In this document: piece after piece, positions 7,240-14,688 of the stretch | Numbering within the stretch: the first letter of the stretch is position 1 | How the letters are laid out: each line of letters starts with the position of its first letter | Assembly (NCBI GenBank): GCA_021373115.1 | Contig: JAJFTI010000007.1 | Coordinates: forward strand, 1 to 64,000 | DNA from: Eubacteriales bacterium | Lineage (GTDB): Bacteria; Bacillota; Clostridia; Christensenellales; CAG-138 | DNA: 64,000 nt | Reading direction: 5' to 3' | Program-made: the position numbers and the translations under genes | The notes under the pieces: generated by a model | Databases searched by the model: none | The model's input: the letters and a program-made list of their open reading frames with translations, nothing else | Told to the model about the DNA's origin: nothing

Positions 7240-8277
7240 CTACATGCCGATATCGGCAAACGTCATCAAATAGTAATACACTCTAAGCGCCATATCCAGC
7301 AGTGGCAGCAGCGCGACCGCGCCCGTGCCCTCGCCAAGGCGCATTTCAGCGTGGATCAGCGGTTTGGCATCCAGCGCGGCGAGCACCGCGCGGCTCGCGG
7401 GCTCCGCGGAAACATGGCTAAAGAGCATGCCCTTTCTTGCCTCCGGCCAGATGCGCGCAGCGACAAGCGCCGCCGTCGCGCTGATAAACCCGTCCACGAT
7501 CACGGGAACGCGATAGAGCGCGCCGCCGAGGTAAATGCCGGCCATGCCCGCGATATCGAACCCGCCGAGCTTGGCGAGTACGTCGATCGGATCGCTTTGC
7601 TCCGGACGGTTCCTCTCGATTGCGGTCTTGATTGCCGCAACCTTACGGTTTAACCCCGCTTCGTCCAGCCCCGCGCCGACGCCGGTCATCTCCTCCGCGG
7701 ATTTTCCAAGCAGCACGGAGCTAACCGCGCTGGAAGTCGTCGTGTTGCCAATTCCCATCTCGCCGGTCGCGAGAATTTGATAGCCTTCGTCCTTGCAGGA
7801 TTTGACCAGCCCGATTCCGGTTTCCATCGCGGCGAGCGCTTGTTCGCGCGTCATCGCCGGGCCAAGCGTCATATCCGCCGTGCCGGAGGCACTCCGCCGG
7901 TCAAGCAGCCCTTTTGCGTCCACGCGGCGGAACATGCCCATGTCCACGGCGATGCTTTCCGCACCCGCCTGCTTTGCCATAATGCAGACGGAGGAGCGCT
8001 TGTTTGCGATAAATTCCGCCATGACCGCCGTGATCTCCGGCGGCGTGGAAGCAACGCCCTGCGCGGTCACCCCGTTGTCCGCGCAGAGCACGAGCACCGC
8101 GCGCTTGTCAATCGCCGGTTGGTCGGTTCCCTGCGCGCCCGCGAGCGTCACCACCGCCTGTTCCAGCAAGCCGAGACTGCCAACGGGTTTGGCAATGCCG
8201 TCCCACCGCGCCTGTGCGCGCGCCGCCGCGCTTTCGTCGAACGCCGGTACGGCGCCATGCAATTGATCGAGATTCAT
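7240..8277 (-). CDS. cobT: Nicotinate-nucleotide--dimethylbenzimidazole phosphoribosyltransferase
   Basis: A 345-aa CobT, which activates the lower-ligand base of cobalamin by transferring phosphoribose from nicotinate mononucleotide. Seen motifs: GIAKPVGSLGLLE near residue 20, VLCADNGVTAQGVASTP, GEMGIGNTTTSSA, and the catalytic-glutamate segment RLGEGTGAVALLPLLD near the C-terminus. The ATG at 8277 gives the normal family length, has GGAAGAGGG upstream and overlaps the btuD stop (ATGA); an open extension further upstream in the same frame is antisense-like sequence within btuD and was discarded. No DMB synthesis gene is in the window. Confidence 0.95.
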   Translation of the reverse strand: MNLDQLHGAVPAFDESAAARAQARWDGIAKPVGSLGLLEQAVVTLAGAQGTDQPAIDKRAVLVLCADNGVTAQGVASTPPEITAVMAEFIANKRSSVCIMAKQAGAESIAVDMGMFRRVDAKGLLDRRSASGTADMTLGPAMTREQALAAMETGIGLVKSCKDEGYQILATGEMGIGNTTTSSAVSSVLLGKSAEEMTGVGAGLDEAGLNRKVAAIKTAIERNRPEQSDPIDVLAKLGGFDIAGMAGIYLGGALYRVPVIVDGFISATAALVAARIWPEARKGMLFSHVSAEPASRAVLAALDAKPLIHAEMRLGEGTGAVALLPLLDMALRVYYYLMTFADIGM

Positions 8278-9050
8278 CTTGTTCCCTCTTCCTGCCATTG
8301 CGCGAGCATGCGCCGCATCCAGGCGGCCACGTCCATCGAATATGCATGATTGATATACTCCGGCGCAAAGACCTCGCCGGTCTCGCCGCAGACAATTGTT
8401 TTTCCGCCGTCGAGCAGCAATCCCCGCGTGCCGTAGGCTTTTGCAAGGCTGAGGTCGTGCACCACCGAGACAACCGCGCGCCCCGGCGTTTTCAGCCATT
8501 CGGTAATCAGTTCGAACGTTTGCTTCTGATAGACGAGATCGAGATGGTTCGTCGGTTCGTCCAGCAGCAGCACGCGCGGGTTCTGCGCGAAGATCTGCGC
8601 AAGAAACGTCCGCTGCAACTCGCCGCCGGAGAGCGTGAGAACATTCTGCTCGGCAAAGCGCGTCAAGCCCGTCAATTCCAGCGCGCGGGTAACCATCGCT
8701 TCATCCTCGTCCCGGCTGCCGGAGAACAACCCCGGCGAATAAGCATACCGTCCAAGCCGCACAACCGCGCCAACCGTGAACCCGTACCCCATCGCATGGG
8801 ACTGCGCGAGCACGCCGATGGTCTGCGCAAGATCGCGCGCGCGAAGGCTCTTGATGTTCCGGCCCTGTACGAACACCTCGCCCGTATAGGGCGTGCCCTG
8901 CGAAATCGCACTCACGATCGTACTTTTTCCCGCGCCGTTCGGGCCAACGATCATAAGCCATTCGCCTTCGGAAATGGAAAAGCTTACATCGTTGACAATG
9001 GTCAGAGCACCGTAGCGAACGCTCAGGTGCTTTACGTCGAGCAGGGTCAT
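8274..9050 (-). CDS. btuD: ABC transporter ATP-binding protein for cobalamin/corrinoid uptake
   Basis: A 258-aa FecE/BtuD-type ATPase with Walker A GPNGAGKST (about residues 36-44), Q-loop near VLAQSHAMG, signature LSGGELQR, Walker B VLLLDEPTNHLD and the switch histidine in VVHDLS. It energises the BtuC permease for vitamin B12 import. Substrate assignment rests on the cobalamin riboswitch at the head of the operon and the downstream salvage genes. Start and stop overlap those of its neighbours by 4 bases each. Confidence 0.92.
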   Translation of the reverse strand: MTLLDVKHLSVRYGALTIVNDVSFSISEGEWLMIVGPNGAGKSTIVSAISQGTPYTGEVFVQGRNIKSLRARDLAQTIGVLAQSHAMGYGFTVGAVVRLGRYAYSPGLFSGSRDEDEAMVTRALELTGLTRFAEQNVLTLSGGELQRTFLAQIFAQNPRVLLLDEPTNHLDLVYQKQTFELITEWLKTPGRAVVSVVHDLSLAKAYGTRGLLLDGGKTIVCGETGEVFAPEYINHAYSMDVAAWMRRMLAQWQEEGTR

Positions 9051-10141
9051 AGACGCGCCCTCCTCGACCGGTAAAAAATGACAATGAATAAAAACGCGCC
9101 GACAAACGACGTCACCACGCCAATGGGCAGCTCAACAGGGTTGAGCAGAATCCGTGCGACGAGGTCCGCAAGCATCAGGAAGATCGCGCCGCCAAACAGG
9201 GACGCAGGCAGCAGCCGACGGTGATTCGGGCCGACGATCATCCGCACCATATGCGGAGTCACGAGCCCGACGAACCCGATGGTTCCGCCAACGGAGACGC
9301 ATACGCCGATGAGCGCGGAAACCGCGATCAGCAGCGTGAGCTTGACCTGCCGGACGGGCACGCCGACGTTACGCGCGTTGTCCTCGCTGATGGCAAAGGC
9401 GTTCAGCTCGCGCGCGTAGCGCAGGATTATCCCGCCGAATACAATGAGCGAGCCAAACAGCACAAGCGCGTTTTGCATGCTTGCGCCCAGGAGCGACCCC
9501 ATTGTCCAGAAGGTAATCTGCTTGACATGGTCGGAAGCGAACGTAACGATCAGCGAAAGAATGCTCGAAACGAACATGGAATAGATCACGCCGACCAGGA
9601 TGATGGTATTCGTGGACATGGAGTAGTCGATCTTATGCGCGAGAGAAAGGATGACCAGCAGCGAAAGGAACGCAAACGCAATGGCAAGCACCATGGTTCC
9701 CGCGAACGGAATCCCCGGCAGCGTAATGCCGAACGCAATGGCAATTACCGCTCCAAGCGCCGCGCCGCTGGAAACACCCAGCGTGCTTCCGTCCGCAAGA
9801 GGGTTTTTGAGCAATCCCTGCATTGCCCCGCCGCAGATCGAGAGCGCCGCCCCGGTCAGCGCAACGCAGAGCACGCGCGGCAGGCGCACGGAAAGAATAA
9901 TCGGCACAGAGATGCCCTGCGGTACCGGCAACCCAACAATCGTGTTCCAGATCACCGTCAGCGTTTCCTTTAGCGGCAGGCTCACACTGCCGACGCAGAC
10001 GCAGAGCGCCATGGTCGCCAGCGTCGCCAGCGAAAACAGGACGAGTTCGCCCGCGCGAAACCCCTCCCGCCTGCCGCCGTATACCGAAGGTGCGGGGGAC
10101 GGCGACACGCCCCCCGCACCCGGTTGGCTGTTATGCCGCAT
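9047..10141 (-). CDS. btuC: FecCD/BtuC-type corrinoid ABC transporter permease
   Basis: A 364-aa membrane protein with about nine or ten helices and the FecCD family hallmarks RLPRVLCVALTGAALSICGG, MQGLLKNPLADGSTLGVSSGA, GGTIGFVGLVTPHMVR and HRRLLPASLFGGA. The segment GAALGAVIAIA and the ADLVARILL end are typical. ATG 10141 overlaps the end of btuF by 11 bases and has AGGA close upstream; an in-frame ATG at 10174 is a weaker alternative deep inside btuF. It forms the importer with BtuD and BtuF. Confidence 0.9.
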   Translation of the reverse strand: MRHNSQPGAGGVSPSPAPSVYGGRREGFRAGELVLFSLATLATMALCVCVGSVSLPLKETLTVIWNTIVGLPVPQGISVPIILSVRLPRVLCVALTGAALSICGGAMQGLLKNPLADGSTLGVSSGAALGAVIAIAFGITLPGIPFAGTMVLAIAFAFLSLLVILSLAHKIDYSMSTNTIILVGVIYSMFVSSILSLIVTFASDHVKQITFWTMGSLLGASMQNALVLFGSLIVFGGIILRYARELNAFAISEDNARNVGVPVRQVKLTLLIAVSALIGVCVSVGGTIGFVGLVTPHMVRMIVGPNHRRLLPASLFGGAIFLMLADLVARILLNPVELPIGVVTSFVGAFLFIVIFYRSRRARL

Positions 10142-11108
10142 CGTCCTGTGCCATCGCCGCCAGCGCAAAGTCAAAGAGCGCCTGCGCGCCGCTTGCCAGC
10201 CGCGGACCCGGGCGGGAGAGCTCGTTATTCGGCAGATTGAGAATGTCGCCGTTCTTTACGGCGGTGACATCCTGCCAGCCCGCGCGGGAGAGAATTTCCT
10301 CCGTTGGCGTGGGTCCTTCCCCAAAGAACATGGTCACGGTTACAATCAGATCCGGGTTGGCCGCGAGTACCTGTTCCTCGGAAATTTCCGACCAGCCGGT
10401 CGTGTCCGCAAAGATGTTTTTCAAACCCAGCATGGTTGCAATCTCGTCCATAAACGTCCCTTTGCCCGCCGTCCAGAGTCCATATTGCAACGGCGAAACC
10501 TCAAAATAAACGCTCTTGCCGCCCAGTTCGCCTGCGCGCGCGGAGATGGATTCAAACGTGGCCTTCATGTTTTCCACTACGTTCGCCGCCTCGGCGTCGT
10601 GCCCGGTCAGCGCACCGATCATCGCGATGGAAGCATATACGTCATCCATATTCTGCGCATCCGAAACGACAACCGCGATACCCGCCGCTTCCAGTTGGGC
10701 AACCTGTTCCTTGGTCTGCGCCATGGTGCTCATCAGCAGCACCTGCGGCTTCAGGGCAATCACCTGCTCAAGGTTCGTTTCCGCTCCGGACTGCACGGCG
10801 GGGACATTCAGCACGCTTGCCGGATAATCGCAGAATTCGCCGCGGCCAACGAGCAGATCCCCCGCGCCGACGGCATAGAGCACCTCGCAGTCCGCCGCGC
10901 TGAGCGCGACGACGCGCGTTGCGGGTTCCGCAAGCGTAATATCGCGCCCCGTCATGTCGGTAATGGTGACCCCGGCGGACGGTTGAGCGGCCTCCGCGGT
11001 CGGTTCGGCGGTTGCCGCAGCTTCGCTTGCGGCCGGCGCACAGCCGGCCAGTACGCCAAGCACGAGCAAGGCGCAGAGCAAAAGGGAGAGAATGGTTTTT
11101 TGTTTCAT
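10131..11108 (-). CDS. btuF: Corrinoid-binding lipoprotein of the ABC importer (BtuF-like)
   Basis: A 325-aa extracytoplasmic substrate-binding protein. A signal peptide ends in the lipobox LAGC at about residue 23, followed by a low-complexity Ala/Glu/Thr tether and the periplasmic-binding fold: ITDMTGRDITLAEPATRVVAL, DCEVLYAVGAGDLLVGR, VIALKPQVLLMST and NPDLIVTV. Being first in the riboswitch-controlled operon, it is assigned to cobalamin or cobinamide. The ribosome site is AAAGGGG, 12 bases before the ATG. Confidence 0.9.
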   Translation of the reverse strand: MKQKTILSLLLCALLVLGVLAGCAPAASEAAATAEPTAEAAQPSAGVTITDMTGRDITLAEPATRVVALSAADCEVLYAVGAGDLLVGRGEFCDYPASVLNVPAVQSGAETNLEQVIALKPQVLLMSTMAQTKEQVAQLEAAGIAVVVSDAQNMDDVYASIAMIGALTGHDAEAANVVENMKATFESISARAGELGGKSVYFEVSPLQYGLWTAGKGTFMDEIATMLGLKNIFADTTGWSEISEEQVLAANPDLIVTVTMFFGEGPTPTEEILSRAGWQDVTAVKNGDILNLPNNELSRPGPRLASGAQALFDFALAAMAQDDAA

Positions 11109-11213
11109 GATTTTTTAGACCCCTTTCAAAAAAATGTGTTCCAATGAATTGTCTTGAGAGGGAGCCTGATTTCGAATCGCCGTCTCTTCCTGCCGCAGCC
11201 TCGAACGGGGAAA

Positions 11214-11250
11214 TAAAAAAATTGCCCCGCTCTGGCGAAGAGAGGAGCAA
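11214..11250 (-). terminator. Terminator of the cobalamin riboswitch expression platform
   Basis: On the minus strand TTGCTCCTCTCT pairs with AGAGCGGGGCAA across TCGCC, with one mismatch and one G-U pair, and is followed by seven T residues. It lies between the aptamer and btuF, about 100 bases before the start codon, fitting a transcription-terminating OFF switch. Confidence 0.8.
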
Positions 11251-11317
11251 TGAAAAAATCGCGTGCCGTTCTGTCTGCGACGCATAGCTTCACCCCACCC
11301 CAGGAGCATTTCCATAT

Positions 11318-11502
11318 GCAGACAGGTCTCCCGGCTTAGCTTCTTCCTACTTGGACGCCTTCCCGCGCGCGTTGCGCAGTGGCTTTTTATGTCCGTTCGT
11401 CGGCTTCACGGTTACTGGGGTAGCTCGGAATTTGCATCCGTATTCCCTTGGCGGAATCGTCCGCCAGCGCCTCTTCCGGCGCAGGTGCATACACTATTCA
11501 TT
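11318..11502 (-). promoter_or_regulatory. Cobalamin riboswitch upstream of the btu/cob operon
   Basis: Read on the minus strand: GGGAATACGGATGCAAATTCC, a B12-box-like CCCAGTAACCGTGAAGCC, AAAGCCACTG, GGGAAGG and the highly conserved 3' block AGCCGGGAGACCTGTCTGC ending at 11318. The order and spacing match the adenosylcobalamin riboswitch. High cobalamin should reduce expression of the whole btuFCD-cobT-cobU-cobS-cobC operon through the terminator at 11214-11250. Confidence 0.95.
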
Positions 11503-11509
11503 TAGGCAT

Positions 11510-11538
11510 AGTATAGCCCCGCACTCCGGTTTCGTCAA
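11510..11538 (-). promoter_or_regulatory. Sigma-A promoter of the cobalamin operon
   Basis: TTGACG at 11538-11533, 17-bp spacer, TATACT at 11515-11510 on the minus strand. The predicted start at about 11503 coincides with the 5' edge of the riboswitch. The remaining sequence up to 11645 shows nothing else that I recognise. Confidence 0.8.
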
Positions 11539-11645
11539 TCCTTCTTGCGGCGCTTTCCGTTTTTCATGCCTTTTTTGCGAATAACTTCTCATTTCTTCCG
11601 CATTGTGTTACCATAAATTGGGATAAAAAGAGGGAGTCTGTATCG

Positions 11646-13241
11646 ATGAGAACTTTACTCCAGCACTGCCGCATCTATGACGGAACAGGCGCGGACGCGT
11701 ATTCCGGCGACATTTTAATTGAGAACGACCGGATTCTAAGCGTCGCCCCGCAGATCGACGCACAGGACGCGGCAACTCTCGATCTGACCGGAAAGAGCGT
11801 TTCCTCCGGCTTTTTCGACGCGCATTCGCACAACGACTGGTTTGCCGCAAAGCGCGAGCCCGTTCCCTATTTCGAACCGTTCATTCGGCAGGGGATCACC
11901 TCATTCATCACCGGAAACTGCGGGCTTTCCATGACCGGGTATTCACCGGACAGCCCGAATACGGACAAGATCGGCGCCGGGCTGTTCCACATGACGGATC
12001 TGACGGGATCATACCCCTCTGTCGGTTCCCTCTTTGACGCAATCGACGGAAAAACCCCGCTTAATATCGCTTCCCTCGTGGGCCACTGCTCCGCGCGCGC
12101 GAGCGAAACGGGATATGCAAACCGCCCGCTGTCGCCGGAGGAACAGACCCGCATGCTCGGCCTTTTGGAGGAAAACCTTCAGCAAGGCGCCTGCGGCGTT
12201 TCGCTGGGGCTGATGTATGAACCCGGCCTCTACGCGCCGAAGGAAGAGCTGCGCGAAGTCGCGAAGCTCTGCGAGCGCTACAATTGCCCGCTGACCGTCC
12301 ACCCCCGCGCCTGTTCCGCCGTTTCGATGGCGTATCCGGAGCTGCTGGGCAGGCCGCACCTGCTGCGCGCGCTGGACGAGCTGGAGGAGGTCACGCGCGG
12401 CCTGAACGTAAAGCTGCAATATTCCCATGCGATCTTCGTTGGCACCAGTTCCTTCCGCTGCAAGGACGAGCTGGTCGAAATCCTCGAACGCATGCGAAAA
12501 AATGGCGTGGACGCCATGTTCGATCTTTACAGCGAACTGCTCGGCGTTTCGGTGATCACGGTCATTATGCCGACCTGGTATCAGGCGCTCTCTCCCGCGG
12601 AGAAACAGAAGTTCTTCAACAAATTTCGTTTCCGTGTGCTCGCAAACGCCTCCATCCTCTTGCTCGGCTTTCACTTTGACGATATTCAGATCGCCTACAT
12701 CGGCAAAGGATTCGAGCAATACGAGGGCAAAACCGTCCACCAGATCGCGAAGGAACACCGCATGAACGATCTCGACGCATACCTGATGCTCTGCGAGCAG
12801 AGCAATTTCAGCGGCCGCGTCAACATGGGGCCCTACAGCACGCCGCAGATCGTTTCCGACCTGGCGCGGCATGACAACGCCCTCTATATGACGGATGCAT
12901 GGGTTGAAGAACACGGCGTGCAAAATCCCGCCATATACGACTGTTTCCCGAAATTTCTGCACCTTGCCCTGAACGGATCGGGCGACACCATGCCCCGCGC
13001 AATCCGAAAAATGACCGGCGCGGTGGCGGACCGGTTTTCGATTTCGAAGCGCGGTTATGTGAAACCCGGTTACTATGCCGACCTGACCGTGTTTGACGAG
13101 CAGTCGCTGAAAAACGGCAAGCCGGATCAATCCAAAGCGTTCGGCATTGAGCGCGTCTTCGTCAACGGCGCGGCCGTCCTGGAACACGGTGCGTTGAATA
13201 ATACTGCGTTTGCAACGGCGGGGCGCGCGCTCCGCGTGTGA
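11646..13241 (+). CDS. N-acyl-D-amino-acid deacylase family amidohydrolase
   Basis: A 531-aa metal-dependent amidohydrolase. The N-terminal beta-sandwich (LLQHCRIYDGTGADAYSGDI) is followed by the metal-binding HSHND at about residue 60, ITSFITGNCGLSMTG, the catalytic-region VGHCSAR, LMYEPGLYAP and, near the end, the second sandwich part KPGYYADLTVFD. These features fit D-aminoacylase/N-acyl-D-glutamate deacylase relatives, which free D-amino acids from acyl groups or peptides. The next gene is a LysR-type regulator that may control it. Ribosome site GAGGGAG lies 10 bases upstream. Exact substrate unknown. Confidence 0.85.
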   Translation: MRTLLQHCRIYDGTGADAYSGDILIENDRILSVAPQIDAQDAATLDLTGKSVSSGFFDAHSHNDWFAAKREPVPYFEPFIRQGITSFITGNCGLSMTGYSPDSPNTDKIGAGLFHMTDLTGSYPSVGSLFDAIDGKTPLNIASLVGHCSARASETGYANRPLSPEEQTRMLGLLEENLQQGACGVSLGLMYEPGLYAPKEELREVAKLCERYNCPLTVHPRACSAVSMAYPELLGRPHLLRALDELEEVTRGLNVKLQYSHAIFVGTSSFRCKDELVEILERMRKNGVDAMFDLYSELLGVSVITVIMPTWYQALSPAEKQKFFNKFRFRVLANASILLLGFHFDDIQIAYIGKGFEQYEGKTVHQIAKEHRMNDLDAYLMLCEQSNFSGRVNMGPYSTPQIVSDLARHDNALYMTDAWVEEHGVQNPAIYDCFPKFLHLALNGSGDTMPRAIRKMTGAVADRFSISKRGYVKPGYYADLTVFDEQSLKNGKPDQSKAFGIERVFVNGAAVLEHGALNNTAFATAGRALRV

Positions 13242-13293
13242 CGATTCATCCGTTTTTCGTTTATCCTTTCCCCGCGCACCAAAGGAGGGTCGC

Positions 13294-14226
13294 ATGAATA
13301 ACCTGCTTCAGTTGAAATACGCCGTCGAGGTGGAGAAAACCGGCTCCATCAGCAAGGCCGCGGAAAATCTCTATATGAACCAGCCGAACCTGAGCAAGTC
13401 CATCCGCGAATTGGAGGACGATCTTGGCATTGCCATCTTTGACCGCACCGCAAAGGGCGTCGTTCCAACCGAGAAGGGGCGCGAATTTCTGGGTTACGCG
13501 CGCAGCATTCTCTCGCAGGTTGCGGAGATGGAGGCGCTCTACCGCCCGGCGGATGAAAAGAAGCTTCGCTTCGACCTCTGCGCGCCGCGCGCGAGCTACG
13601 TTTCCCATGCGCTGACGGAACTGATCCTCTCCCTTGGAGCGGATGCGGATTATGCCGTGGATTACCGCGAAGCGGGCGCCATGCGAACGATCAAGCAGGT
13701 GGCAAACGGGGTCGATCAGCTTGGGATCATCCGCTATCAGACCATTTACGAATCCAACTTTTTTAACGCCCTGACCGAGCGCTCGCTGCAGGTCGAGCCC
13801 ATCTGGGAGTTTTCCGTCGTCGCGCTCATGGGTGTAAAGCATCCCCTTGCGCAGTATCCCTCCGTGTATGAAACCGATCTGGCGCCGTATGCCGAAATCC
13901 TCTATGGCGACGGGACGATCCCATCTCTGCCCGTCAACCTGGCGCGCGAAATCGCACAGGCCGCAGGAGCAAAAAAGACCATCACCGTCTATGAGCGGGC
14001 AAGCCAGCTGGAGCTGCTCAGCCGCATGGAATCGGCTTACGCGCTCACCTCGCCAATGCCGCAGGACGTTCTGGATCGCTTCGGGCTTGTTCAGAAGCGC
14101 TGCGCTATGGCAAACAACTCCTATCGGGACGTGCTGATCTACCGCGCGGGATATCATATGACGCGACTGGATCGGATCTTTATTGAGAAGCTCCGTGAGG
14201 CAGCCAAAAAAGTGATTCCGGAATAG
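13294..14226 (+). CDS. LysR family transcriptional regulator
   Basis: A 310-aa regulator with an N-terminal winged helix-turn-helix (LQLKYAVEVEKTGSISKAAENLYMNQPNLSKSIRELED, written here in parts: YAVEVEKTGSISKAAENLYM then NQPNLSKSIRELED) and a periplasmic-binding-like effector domain from about residue 90. The start at 13294 follows a perfect AAAGGAGGG ribosome site by 5 bases; upstream in-frame codons precede it and were ignored. It lies 52 bases after the amidohydrolase in the same direction and upstream of adhE. Which of them it controls cannot be told from the sequence. Confidence 0.9.
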   Translation: MNNLLQLKYAVEVEKTGSISKAAENLYMNQPNLSKSIRELEDDLGIAIFDRTAKGVVPTEKGREFLGYARSILSQVAEMEALYRPADEKKLRFDLCAPRASYVSHALTELILSLGADADYAVDYREAGAMRTIKQVANGVDQLGIIRYQTIYESNFFNALTERSLQVEPIWEFSVVALMGVKHPLAQYPSVYETDLAPYAEILYGDGTIPSLPVNLAREIAQAAGAKKTITVYERASQLELLSRMESAYALTSPMPQDVLDRFGLVQKRCAMANNSYRDVLIYRAGYHMTRLDRIFIEKLREAAKKVIPE

Positions 14227-14241
14227 AAATTCTTCTTCCTT

Positions 14242-14267
14242 GCCCGGCATAGGCCGGGCTTTTTTTA
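14242..14267 (+). terminator. Intrinsic terminator after the LysR gene
   Basis: Perfect 7-bp stem GCCCGGC / GCCGGGC with loop ATAG, followed by eight T residues. Confidence 0.92.
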
Positions 14268-14297
14268 CGCCCGTATGTTAAAACTTCTCAAATCATG

Positions 14298-14312
14298 TGT
14301 TATTAAATAACA
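14298..14312. promoter_or_regulatory. Palindromic operator-like site upstream of adhE
   Basis: TGTTATTAAATAACA is a perfect inverted repeat (7-1-7). The half site GTGTTAT recurs as a direct repeat at 14319-14325, 22 bases away, or two helical turns. It resembles a Rex site but its spacing is one base shorter than the usual GTTAA-N4-TTAAC. A redox regulator or the upstream LysR protein are candidates. Confidence 0.4.
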
Positions 14313-14556
14313 TTCACAGTGTTATATTCAGTATTGCTATATCGATACCAATATACTGATATTCCGGATTTCTGTCTTCCCGCTTTTCCGATTCTGTCCT
14401 ATTCTATAGACAGAAAGAGAGCAATCCGGATCGAAACCTTCGTGAATCGGCGGCGGGAAGGTCGCTCATCGGAGAAAATTCACCGGAACCCGCGCTTTCT
14501 CCGGCAAAAAGACTCCGCGGGCAGGCGGGTAAAAAAGCCGATATACCCCCGCAAAT

Positions 14557-14588
14557 GCCGGATTCGATCGGGCAGGATCGAATCCGGC
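14557..14588 (+). other. Strong 13-bp hairpin in the adhE leader
   Basis: Bases 14557-14569 and 14576-14588 form a perfect 13-bp stem with the loop GGGCAG, about 100 bases before the adhE start. No T tract follows, so it is not a plain terminator. The remaining leader from 14313 to 14688 shows no RNA class that I recognise. Confidence 0.6.
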
Positions 14589-14688
14589 GCGGGCTTTCCC
14601 TGCATCAAACACGATCTTCCGCATTCAACGGCGAAAAGAAAGGCCGATGGACGCTATTCGTAAAAGAGGAACAGAGGAGATGGAATGT

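Noticed and set aside
14298-14312. Canonical Rex operator
   Set aside because: The palindrome is close to, but not the same as, the TTGTTAA-N4-TTAACAA consensus because the half-site spacing is one base shorter. It is kept as an operator-like site without a named regulator.
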